Source: CAZIAK01 sp964537035 (GTDB taxonomy: Bacteria > Planctomycetota > B15-G4). From it: a stretch of DNA of 64,000 nt. Positions within the stretch are counted from its first letter, which is position 1. Each line of letters opens with the position of its first letter. Positions 26,803 to 34,326 of this stretch are shown here, piece after piece. The DNA lies in the NCBI GenBank assembly GCA_964537035.1, contig CAZIAK010000012.1, positions 1 through 64,000 on the forward strand. The letters are read 5' to 3'. A model generated the notes under the pieces. It was not told the DNA's origin, made no database searches, and saw only the letters and a list, made by a program, of their open reading frames with translations. The position numbers were made by a program, and so were the translations under genes.

Positions 26803-29656
26803 TGATGCTCACGAAGACGTTGCCCGGTTTCCTTCGCGCCCCTCTGCTCTTGATCGGGGCAGGCGCCCTCGGTCTCGCTCTGCTGGCCACTCCCGCCCAC
26901 AGTCAGGAAGAGGGTGAGTTGCACAGCGTGCAGCGGGACCAGAATCGTATCGGCCTGCGCCTGGTCTCCTTGCGCGAGAAGATGGACCGGCTGATCGATC
27001 GTTACGAGGCAGAGGGCCGAGAGCGCAACGCCGAGCTGCTGCGCACCGCCGTCGAGCAGTTCGACCTCACCGATCTGCTGGAGCGTAGCCGAGAGATCGA
27101 CCGTGGGCTGGAGTCGGGCATGCTCTCCACGGTGGGTGACCAGGACACCTTGGTGACCGCGTTGGAGAGCATCTACTCGGTGCTGCGCGACCGGCGCGAC
27201 GTGGACGAGATGCGCGAACAGGCGGACTTGCTGGGCGATGGCATCGCCGAGCTGGATCGGCTGGGCAAAGAGCAAAAGCGTCTCTTCGAAGAGACCTCCG
27301 CCCGCAGCGACACACCCGCCGCGGTCATGGACGAGGCCCTGGCCGAAGGCGAACGGTTGCAGCGTTCCCTGGCCGAGAGCAGCGAGGCCCAGGCAACGCT
27401 GAAGACCACTGAGGCGGCCTTGGGCGAAGTGGCCCTGGCGGATTTCCTGGCGGAGCAGCAGCGCGCCTTGGCCAATGACCCTGGCACCACGGCCGGCGAT
27501 GAGCGGCGCCTGGCCAGCGGCGTGGCCCAGCTGTTGTCAGGGCTCAGCGAGCCCCTGGACGGCTCGGCAGACTCCGAGTTGCTGCAGGCCGCCCAGTCCC
27601 AGCGGGAGCGGGCCAGAGACGCGGTGGCCCAGGCCCTGGAGGCCATGGAGCGGGCCAGCGCCGCCCTGGAGGCCCAGGCCCAGACGGCGGACGGCGAGGC
27701 GCCCACGGGGAGCGAGGAGAGCAGCGCGCAAGGTCGTGGCCCGGAGTCAAAGGGAGCCGAGTCCGGGGTTTCCGACGGTTCGGCCACCGAGAGCAGCGGC
27801 GCCGATGCCAGCGCAGCTGAGACCAGCGCCGGCGAACCCTCGGGCGCCGAGACCAGCGGTGCAGAGTCCAGCGGCGATGAAGGCCCGGGCGCCGGGTCCA
27901 GCGGCGATGGAGGCTCAGGCGCAGAGTCCAGTGGAGAAGCAGGACAGGGCACAGAGGCGGGGGGCGCAGAGCCGAGCGACGACGGAGGCGACGGTGCAGN
28001 NNNNNNNNNNNNNNNNNNNNNNNNNNNNNNNNNNNNNNNNNNNNNNNNNNNNNNNNNNNNNNNNNNNNNNNNNNNNNNNNNNNNNNNNNNNNNNNNNNNC
28101 AGGGCACAGAGGCGGGGGGCGCAGAGCCGAGCGACGACGGAGGCGACGGTGCAGAGAGTGGTGACGCCAGGGCCGAAGCGAGCGGGTTGGGCGCTGAAGC
28201 GGGAGCCAGCGGCGCCGCTGCGCAAGGCGACGAACCCTCCGAGCGCCAGGAGGTCGGCCAGGAGGACCCGCCGGGCGCAGACGAGGCCACAGCGAAGGAA
28301 TCCATGGACGAGGCGAGCGAACGTCTGGAGCAGGCCAGGGACGCGCTGGTGGAGTCGGAGCGAACCCTGGCCGCTGCCCGGAACAGAGCTCGGGCCATGG
28401 CAGCCGCCTCGGCCCGACAAGCCGAAAGCCAGGCTGAAGAACTGAAGCAGGACGCCCAGCGACTGGAGGCTGCGGAGCCAGAGGCCGGCCCTGAGTTGCT
28501 CGATCGCACCCGCGAACTCATGGCCGAACTCGCGGCCATGCAGGAGGCGTTGCAGAGTCAGCAGCTGGCCCAGGCCGGGCAGCAGGGCACCGCCGCCGAG
28601 CAGAGCCTCAACGAGATCCTGGAACAGCTGCGCCAGCGGCGGCAGGGTGCAGATGACCAGGTGGCTGAGCCTGCCACTCCTGAGCAGGTGGCCGCAGCCG
28701 TCGCCGACCAGCAAGAGCTGAAGCGTCGCTTGCGCGAGCTGATGGACCGCCTTGAAGAGCTCCCTGATCAAGAGTTTCAACAGCCGGGCCAGCGGGCAGA
28801 GAGCGCCATGGAGTCGGCCAGCGAGGCCCTGGATGAGGGGCGCAGCCAAGAGGCCGCCACGCGCCAGGAAGAAGCCAGCGAAGCCCTCGATGAGGCCAAG
28901 AAGAAGCTGCAGGGCGAGCGCGATCGTTACGAGCAACTGCGCCAAGAAGAGGTGCTGTTCAAGCTCGGCGAAGAGCTGAAGGAGATGCTCGACGAGCAGA
29001 TCGCCGCGAGCAGCGAGACCCGAGAGATCGATGAGGCGCGTGGAGATCGGGAGCGTCTGTCCCGCAGCCACCGCCGGGCCGTGGCACGCTTGTCGGAGAG
29101 CGAACGGACCCTCTCCAGAGAGGCCACATCTCTCGCCGAAGATCTGGCGGCGGATGGCGCCAAGGTGTTCGTGTTCGCCATCGAGCAGATCGCTGACGGC
29201 CTGGAGAGCGCGGCGAACGAGCTGGCTGATCAACAGACCGGCGCGTTCGTGGCCTCGATTCAACAGAGCGTCGAGCATCGCCTTGCGGACCTCTCTGCGG
29301 TCTTGGCCGACGAGCTGGAGCGGCGGCGCAAGGCCATGTCCGAGATGGACGCGGACACGCCCCCGGGCGAGCAAGGCGGAGACTCCAAGCAGCCCTTGGT
29401 CCCGCCCGTTGCGGAGCTGTTGTTGATCCAGCGCATGGAGCTGATGGCCTTGACGCGCATCGAGAACTTTCAGTCGTTGCACGGCGCCGAGGGCATGGGC
29501 GAGATGGAGCTGCTGGTGCTCGAGCGTTGGGCTCTGGAGCACTCGAAGACCACCGCCTTGTTCGAGACGATGATTCCCAAAGAGCCCGAAGTCGCGGTCG
29601 AGGGCGAGGCCGACGGCTCCCCGACCGAACATCCGACCGAAGAGGAAGAGCGATGA
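26802..29656 (+). CDS. Secreted coiled-coil protein with Ser/Gly/Glu linker (interrupted by an assembly gap)
   Basis: This is one gene, split by 100 Ns. The signal peptide ends in TPAHSQ. Residues 40-300 are long charged helices with heptads. A low-complexity Ser/Gly/Ala/Glu linker follows, then another ~480 residues of charged coiled coil and an acidic tail (EPEVAVEGEADG...). As deposited, the frame breaks at the gap. The 55 bases before it are repeated exactly after it, and collapsing the duplicate joins both halves in one frame of 900 codons including stop (899 residues). Composition suggests an extended envelope filament or tether. Start and stop overlap both neighbours. No homologous function is recognised. 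Confidence 0.82.
27945..27999 (+). repeat. 55-bp exact duplicate, left copy (contig-end overlap)
   Basis: These bases are identical to 28100-28154 and abut the N-run. The length of 55 equals a common de Bruijn k-mer size, and both copies start on the same codon position of the interrupted gene. They are best read as the un-merged ends of two overlapping contigs. Confidence 0.85.
28000..28099. other. Assembly gap of 100 N inside the coiled-coil gene
   Basis: The run is exactly 100 N, a conventional placeholder for unknown size. Because the flanks overlap by 55 identical bases, the real gap is probably zero. Confidence 0.95.
28100..28154 (+). repeat. 55-bp exact duplicate, right copy (contig-end overlap)
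   Basis: This is the partner of 27945-27999. Removing one copy together with the Ns deletes 155 bp and restores the reading frame. Confidence 0.85.
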
Positions 29657-30381
29657 ATGCACTCCTTCTGTTGAGCTGCCTGATGTGGGCCCCGATGTGG
29701 ACGCCCGTGTGGGCGCAGGTCGAGCCACCGGGCCCCCAGGACGACGCGGCGGCGGCCGCCGAGGCCCTGGTGGAGCGCATCCAGGAGAACCTGGGGCGCA
29801 TTGATGAGACGCTCTTCTCGACTCTCGACGCGGACAACCCGGCGGGCGTCCTGGAACAGGTCCGCCAGGCACACATGGAGGTCATTCGCGATCTGGAAGA
29901 GCTGATCAACCAGGCCAAGTACCAGCCCAGCGGGAGCGGCGGAGGCGGAGGTGGGTCGTCCTCTGATTCGCCCAGCGGCGAACAGTCCGGTGAGGACAGT
30001 TCACCCCGGGACAGTGATGGCTCGCAGGCTCCCCCGTCCGGTGAAGGCGATGAACCGGCGCCGCAGCCTCCCGGCAGCGAAGAGGGGCAAGATGGCGAAG
30101 GGGGCGAAGAGCCCATGGGTGGCGGGGGTGAGGGCGACGACCCGGCCGATCAACTCGATGATTCGACTCCCGCTCGCAACGAGGAGGGTGGGCCGCCTCC
30201 CCCAGAAGAACGAGATGACCCCGTCCGAGAGAACACCGATGCCCGTTGGGGACTGTTGCCACCCAAGCTGCAGGAGCGCCTGATGAACTTGCACGTGGAC
30301 GATGTGCCCGGCCGCTACCGCGATTGGTTGTCTGCCTACATCCGGGCCATGCAACGCCTGGAGGAAGGGGACGGCCGTTGA
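29653..30381 (+). CDS. Small secreted operon partner with C-terminal WGLLPPKLQER motif
   Basis: This 242-residue protein has a signal peptide ending in PVWAQ, a helical segment (about 30-90) and a Gly/Ser/Glu/Pro-rich disordered middle (95-195). A compact C-terminal helical motif begins at Trp199 (WGLLPPKLQERL...GRYRDWLSAYIRAM). A WGxLPPK...YRxxI-type ending is, to my recollection, common in the small partner encoded beside such MoxR/VWA operons, so I treat it as a binding element. ATGA overlaps the previous gene, with AGAGGAAGAG as ribosome-binding site. The function is unknown. Confidence 0.8.
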   Translation: MNALLLLSCLMWAPMWTPVWAQVEPPGPQDDAAAAAEALVERIQENLGRIDETLFSTLDADNPAGVLEQVRQAHMEVIRDLEELINQAKYQPSGSGGGGGGSSSDSPSGEQSGEDSSPRDSDGSQAPPSGEGDEPAPQPPGSEEGQDGEGGEEPMGGGGEGDDPADQLDDSTPARNEEGGPPPPEERDDPVRENTDARWGLLPPKLQERLMNLHVDDVPGRYRDWLSAYIRAMQRLEEGDGR

Positions 30382-31505
30382 TCCCCGGCCTGCACATCGC
30401 GCTCGCAGTTGCCCTCGCCTGTGTCCTCGGGGGGGCGTCGCCCGTTGCCATTCCAGGCCCGGGTTGCCCTCCTGGTCTGACGGTGGACGAAAGCTCAGCT
30501 CAGGGCGGCGACGACCCGCTGCGGCTGCAGGCGGTGGTGGCCATGGTCGACCGGGCCCACGTCTTTCTGCTCGAGAACCAGAATCCGGACGGCTCCTTCT
30601 CACTGCTCCGAAGCGAGCGCGAGAGCGGCAGCGCTGCACCCATCGCGGTCACCGGGCTGGCCAGTCTGTCCCTGATGGCCTCGGGAGGTCTGCCCGTACG
30701 TCGCGACGGGGGAGGCTCCCGCAGCCAGCCCATCCAGCGGGCGATTCGCTGGCTGATCGATCACTGTGACAGCGCGGGAGAGTTTCGCGCCGACGACGAC
30801 ACGGTGAGCAAGATGCACGGCCAGGGCTACGCGCTGCTGGCCCTGACCCAGGCCGTGGGCATGTACGGCAGCGGAGAGCCTGAGCGACTGCGTCTCGCAG
30901 CCGCCATCGACCGGGCCGTGGGCCTGGTGCAGGACACCCAGGGGCTGCAGGGCGGGTGGTACTACGAGGCCCGCAGGTCGACAGGGCACGAAGGCTCGAT
31001 CACCGTGTGCATGATCCAGGCCTTGCGGGCTGCGAAAGACGCTGGCTTCGTGGTGGACCAGGGGGTGATCACCGCGGCCGAGGAGTACATGAAGCGCAGC
31101 CAAGACAAGGAGTCAGGCCGCTTTCGCTACGCCATCGGCAACGACCGCATGACCTGGGCCCTCACCGCTGCAGCCCTGGCCACCTTGAACGCCCTGGGCG
31201 ACTACGGCAGTGACGAGTTGGCAGACGGCTTCGAAGCCCTGCGCCGCGAAGACCCCATTACCGGTTCCGGGCGCACGGACATGTTTCAGCTGTACGGCTC
31301 GTTCTACGCGGCTCAGAGCTATTGGGCCTGGCGCGACCCCAGGATGTTCGAGCAGTGGTGGCCCCAGTTCGTGCAGTACTGCCGGGACCAGCAGCGCGAG
31401 GGCGGCGAGTTTTCCCACGGAAAGTACGGCAAGGTCTACGCCACGGCGATCATGTCACTGACCCTGCAGGTCCCCCTGGGCTACCTACCGCTCTTCCAGA
31501 AGTAG
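30378..31505 (+). CDS. Secreted alpha/alpha-toroid protein (squalene-cyclase-like repeats), second copy
   Basis: This 375-residue protein starts at a TTG that overlaps the previous stop as TTGA and has an AAGGGG ribosome-binding site. The signal peptide (IALAVALACVLGGASP) appears only from this start. QW-type repeats are QNPDGSF (68-74), QGLQGGW and QREGGEF. The cyclase DxDD acid motif is missing; the corresponding region reads STGHEGSITVCMIQALRAAK, matching the first copy's SITVC...ALRAAR. The C-terminus GYLPLFQK also mirrors it. The two probably form a divergent pair in the same complex. This is the last gene of the envelope operon. Confidence 0.87.
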   Translation: MIPGLHIALAVALACVLGGASPVAIPGPGCPPGLTVDESSAQGGDDPLRLQAVVAMVDRAHVFLLENQNPDGSFSLLRSERESGSAAPIAVTGLASLSLMASGGLPVRRDGGGSRSQPIQRAIRWLIDHCDSAGEFRADDDTVSKMHGQGYALLALTQAVGMYGSGEPERLRLAAAIDRAVGLVQDTQGLQGGWYYEARRSTGHEGSITVCMIQALRAAKDAGFVVDQGVITAAEEYMKRSQDKESGRFRYAIGNDRMTWALTAAALATLNALGDYGSDELADGFEALRREDPITGSGRTDMFQLYGSFYAAQSYWAWRDPRMFEQWWPQFVQYCRDQQREGGEFSHGKYGKVYATAIMSLTLQVPLGYLPLFQK

Positions 31506-31550
31506 ACGGCCGAAGCCGCTTTCCTCTCGACGCGCCGAAACTCTGCGCCT

Positions 31551-31583
31551 CCTTGGTCAGAGACAGGGACGCCCGGAACGTCG
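31551..31583 (+). repeat. Dispersed 33-bp intergenic repeat, copy 2
   Basis: It matches 82-114 at 27 of 33 positions in the same orientation. It lies in the 106-bp convergent space between the second toroid gene and thiG. Unlike copy 1, no long complementary arm is found nearby. Confidence 0.5.
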
Positions 31584-31611
31584 CAGCAATGCCGACCGAT
31601 AGCACAGACCC

Positions 31612-32394
31612 CTAACTGGCGTTGATCATGCCTGTGGTGGGGGAACTGGGCATGGCCAGCTCTCTCGCGGGCATGCGTCCGGCGAGCCAAGCCGCACGAC
31701 CGGCCATCCAGGCGTGCTTCATGGCCAGGGCCATACGCACCGGCTGGTCGGCAGCGGCGATGCCCGTGTTGAGCAGCACTCCATCCACGCCGAGTTCCAT
31801 GGCCACGGTCACGTCGGAGGCCGTGCCGACTCCTGCGTCCACGATGACTGGCACGGAGGCGGCGCGCTTGATGGCGATGATGTTGCGGGGGTTGAGAATG
31901 CCCAGCCCGCTGCCGATGGGGGCGCCGAGGGGCATGACCGCAGCCACGCCGATCTCTTCGAGGCGTCGGGCGATGATGGGGTCGTCGTTCGTGTAGGCGA
32001 GCACGGTGAAGCCGTCGGCCACCAGGGCCTCAGCCGCTGCCAAGGTCGCCAGTGGGTCGGGCAGCAGGGTCGTCTCGTCGGCCAGCACCTCAAGCTTGAC
32101 CAGCTCGCTGTCCAGGGCCTCGCGGGCCAGGCGCGCGGTGCGCACGGCGTCGTCGGCGTTGAAGCATCCCGCCGTGTTCGGCAGCAGGGTGATGCGCTCG
32201 GTGTCGAGGAAGTCGAGCAGTGACTCGCCCGGCCCCATGTTGATGCGCCGCACCGCCACGGTGACGCACTCGGTCTCGGAGACATCGACCGCCTCGCGCA
32301 TCTGGGAGAAGGTCGCGTACTTGCCCGTGCCCACGAAGAGCCGCGAGTCGAAGGAGTGGCTGCCGATCTGGAGCGGTGTGTCGCCGGGAATCAT
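31612..32394 (-). CDS. thiG: Thiazole synthase
   Basis: ThiG builds the thiazole phosphate of thiamine from deoxyxylulose phosphate, dehydroglycine and ThiS thiocarboxylate. The Schiff-base Lys100 in VKLEVLAD, the phosphate loops LPNTAGC (71-77) and MPLGAPIGSGLGI, and VDAGVGTASDV are diagnostic. At 260 residues from the ATG at 32394 it is family-typical; an upstream in-frame start would add an unrelated 27 residues. It is the last gene after thiS, with a 96-bp spacer that lacks a strong ribosome-binding site. Confidence 0.95.
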   Translation of the reverse strand: MIPGDTPLQIGSHSFDSRLFVGTGKYATFSQMREAVDVSETECVTVAVRRINMGPGESLLDFLDTERITLLPNTAGCFNADDAVRTARLAREALDSELVKLEVLADETTLLPDPLATLAAAEALVADGFTVLAYTNDDPIIARRLEEIGVAAVMPLGAPIGSGLGILNPRNIIAIKRAASVPVIVDAGVGTASDVTVAMELGVDGVLLNTGIAAADQPVRMALAMKHAWMAGRAAWLAGRMPARELAMPSSPTTGMINAS

Positions 32395-32490
32395 GATGAA
32401 GCTCAAGCAGGCTGTGCGGAAAGTGCCGAAATGGCGAGTGGGGTTCGGGGAGGCAAGCGGGGCGACCCGGCGCAACGGGGCCTGGGCCGT

Positions 32491-32706
32491 TCAGCCGCCG
32501 CCGACGAAGGTGACGACCTCGATCACATCGCCGTCCTGCAGGGTGTGCTCGCAGTGGCGGGAGCGGGGCACGATGGAGCGGTTGATCTCCACGGCGCAGC
32601 GCCCACCTTGGGGGGCGACCTCGGTGAGCAGCTCGGAGACCGAAGTCTCTGCCGGAAAATCGCGGCTCTCGCCGTTGAGCGTGACCTGGACGGGCGGGCC
32701 AGCCAT
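32491..32706 (-). CDS. thiS: Sulfur carrier protein ThiS
   Basis: ThiS is a ubiquitin-fold carrier whose C-terminal Gly-Gly is adenylated and thiocarboxylated to donate sulfur for the thiazole ring. The 71-residue product has VTLNGES near the start, the VSELL helix and the ending GDVIEVVTFVGGG. It lies three bases after the HPS-RraA gene, so it is almost certainly co-transcribed with it. ThiF and ThiO are not in the window. Confidence 0.94.
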   Translation of the reverse strand: MAGPPVQVTLNGESRDFPAETSVSELLTEVAPQGGRCAVEINRSIVPRSRHCEHTLQDGDVIEVVTFVGGG

Positions 32707-32709
32707 GGG

Positions 32710-34050
32710 TCAGGACTTCTCCCAGCGATACAGCTCGATGACCTGGCTGAGGGTGGAGCCGGCCTTGATCTCTTCACGGACCCGGTTCTCCATCTCAAGC
32801 ACGTCGAGGGCCCGGTTGGCGGTCTCGACCGCTCGCTCGGCGGGCACCACCACCACCCCTGAGTCATCGGCCACGATCCAGTCGCCATTGCGCACGGCCT
32901 GGCTGCCGCAGCGGATGGGAGTGCCGATCTCGCCGAAGCCCTTGGGCTCCCAGGCGTTGGCGCAGGTGTGCCGGGCCCAGGCCGGGAAGCCCAGGGCACG
33001 GATGGCGTCCACGTCGCGAATGGCGCCGTCGATGATCACCGCGGCCAGGCCTCGTTGCAGGCACGACTCGGTGGCCAGCTCGCCCCAGATCGCCGGGGGG
33101 CGCCCGCCCGCGTCGATGACCAGGACATCGCCGGGACCGCAGCGGTCGATGGCCTCGACGGGCTTGGCCCAGTCGCCGGGATAGGTGCGGCAGGTCACCG
33201 CCCGTCCCGCGACATGCTGACCGGTCAGGATGGGCGTCAGGCCTTCCATGGCGCCGGCCCGGTGCAGGGCGTCAGACACGTTGGGGGTGGAGACCCGGGC
33301 GAAGGCAGCGGCCAGGTCTTCGGCGCCGTAGCGCTTGAAGTCACCGGTGGGGGCGGGCCGGCCGTTGGCTACGGCGCCCACGATGGCAGCGGTCGCCCCC
33401 CTCGCATCGGGAGACTTGGTGATCGCTCCGCCCACGATGACGATGTCGGCTCCGGCGCTCACCGCTTCGGGGGCAGTCTCGCCGGTGATGCCCCCGGCCA
33501 CGGTGACCGTGATCTTCACCGCTTCGCGCACGGCTCGCAGGGTGTCGAAGGGGTCCTGGCCGAGCATCTGCTGGTCGATGGGGCAATGGACGCCCACCGC
33601 CGAGGCGCCAAAGGCGGCGACCTGCTGGGCCCGGGCCACGGGATCGGGGTGGCCCACCAGGTCGACCACTACCTGGATGCCGTAGTTCTGGCCCACCTCG
33701 ACGCACTCCTTGATGGTGGCGTCGGAGGCCAATCCCAGCACGGTGGCGAAGCTGGCGCCTGCCTTCGAGGCCATTTCCATCTCTGTGCGGCCCGCATCCA
33801 TGGTCTTGGTGTCGGCCACGATGGGCAGGCTGGGGTAGAGCTGATGCAGTCGTCTGACCGCATCGAGACCCTCGCTCTTGAGCAGGGGAGTGCCCACTTC
33901 GAGAATCTGCGCCCCGCCGCTGACCGCCTCTGCGGCAGCCTTCTCGGCCCTTGAGATCATGGTGAAATCGAGGGCCACCTGGAGCCGGGCGGGGGCCGTG
34001 GAGGTCTCGTTCTCTGCAGGTGACATGATGGGCTCGAATCCGGTCGACAT
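32710..34050 (-). CDS. 3-hexulose-6-phosphate synthase / RraA-like fusion
   Basis: Residues ~25-230 are a hexulose-phosphate synthase of the orotidine-decarboxylase superfamily: LQVALDF, LEVGTPLLKSEG, the ADTKTMDAG metal loop, GVHCPIDQQ, TVAGGIT and IVIVGGAITKSPD. By family it condenses formaldehyde with ribulose 5-phosphate, or the reverse. Residues ~245-446 are an RraA/HMG-aldolase-like domain: PGDVLVIDAGG, WGELAT, GAIRDVDAI. Such fusions are known mainly from archaea and some bacteria. No phospho-hexuloisomerase gene is nearby. I moved the start to ATG 34050 because GGAG lies six bases upstream; the longer frame would need a TTG. A 5' hairpin precedes it. Confidence 0.9.
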   Translation of the reverse strand: MSTGFEPIMSPAENETSTAPARLQVALDFTMISRAEKAAAEAVSGGAQILEVGTPLLKSEGLDAVRRLHQLYPSLPIVADTKTMDAGRTEMEMASKAGASFATVLGLASDATIKECVEVGQNYGIQVVVDLVGHPDPVARAQQVAAFGASAVGVHCPIDQQMLGQDPFDTLRAVREAVKITVTVAGGITGETAPEAVSAGADIVIVGGAITKSPDARGATAAIVGAVANGRPAPTGDFKRYGAEDLAAAFARVSTPNVSDALHRAGAMEGLTPILTGQHVAGRAVTCRTYPGDWAKPVEAIDRCGPGDVLVIDAGGRPPAIWGELATESCLQRGLAAVIIDGAIRDVDAIRALGFPAWARHTCANAWEPKGFGEIGTPIRCGSQAVRNGDWIVADDSGVVVVPAERAVETANRALDVLEMENRVREEIKAGSTLSQVIELYRWEKS

Positions 34051-34067
34051 GGGCCGCTCCAAGAAGG

Positions 34068-34087
34068 GGTTCCAGCGCTGAGGAACC
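34068..34087 (-). promoter_or_regulatory. 5' leader hairpin before the HPS-RraA gene
   Basis: On the minus strand GGTTCC and GGAACC form a 6-bp stem with an 8-nt loop (TCAGCGCT). It ends eight bases before the GGAG ribosome-binding site. The loop contains the self-complementary AGCGCT. If the promoter proposed at 34096-34125 is right, the hairpin is at the very 5' end of the mRNA. Confidence 0.45.
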
Positions 34088-34095
34088 AGCCCCGC

Positions 34096-34125
34096 ATCCT
34101 ACGGCGAGGGAGAGCGGCCGGGCAA
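34096..34125 (-). promoter_or_regulatory. Candidate sigma-70-type promoter for HPS-RraA/thiS/thiG
   Basis: On the minus strand TTGCCC (34125-34120), an 18-bp spacer and TAGGAT (34101-34096) form a plausible -35/-10 pair. The start would be near 34089, giving a leader of about 40 nt. Support is from motif and position only. Confidence 0.38.
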
Positions 34126-34157
34126 GCAGCCCTCTGCCCCGGAAAGGGCGCCGATCC

Positions 34158-34187
34158 TTGACATGCGCTCCGTCGAGGGCACATAGT
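34158..34187 (+). promoter_or_regulatory. Candidate promoter for nusA-infB-rbfA
   Basis: A consensus -35 TTGACA is followed after 18 bp by CATAGT as a -10. It lies about 140 bp before nusA and diverges from the promoter proposed for the HPS-RraA operon. Confidence 0.5.
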
Positions 34188-34326
34188 AAGGGTTTCCTCA
34201 GTTGGCGCAGATGTCGTGTCCAGCACAGGTGGGGTCCAGCCTCAGACGGCCGGATTGACCCACTTGTTTCAATTGGTACGCGCTGTTCCGAAGACTCCCG
34301 CAATCCCGACCCGAGAGGTGGTGACC

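Noticed and set aside
27945..28154. The 55-bp direct duplication as a biological repeat
   Set aside because: Both copies touch the N-run and share codon phase. Contig-end overlap explains them better than a true tandem repeat.
27173..29872. Long minus-strand frame crossing the first N-gap
   Set aside because: It continues only because Ns are translated as X and it has shadow composition. The plus-strand coiled-coil gene explains the region.
34063..34326. TPP riboswitch before the thiamine genes
   Set aside because: I looked for the paired THI-box sequences on the minus strand and found only a partial CTGAGG-like stretch without the second half.
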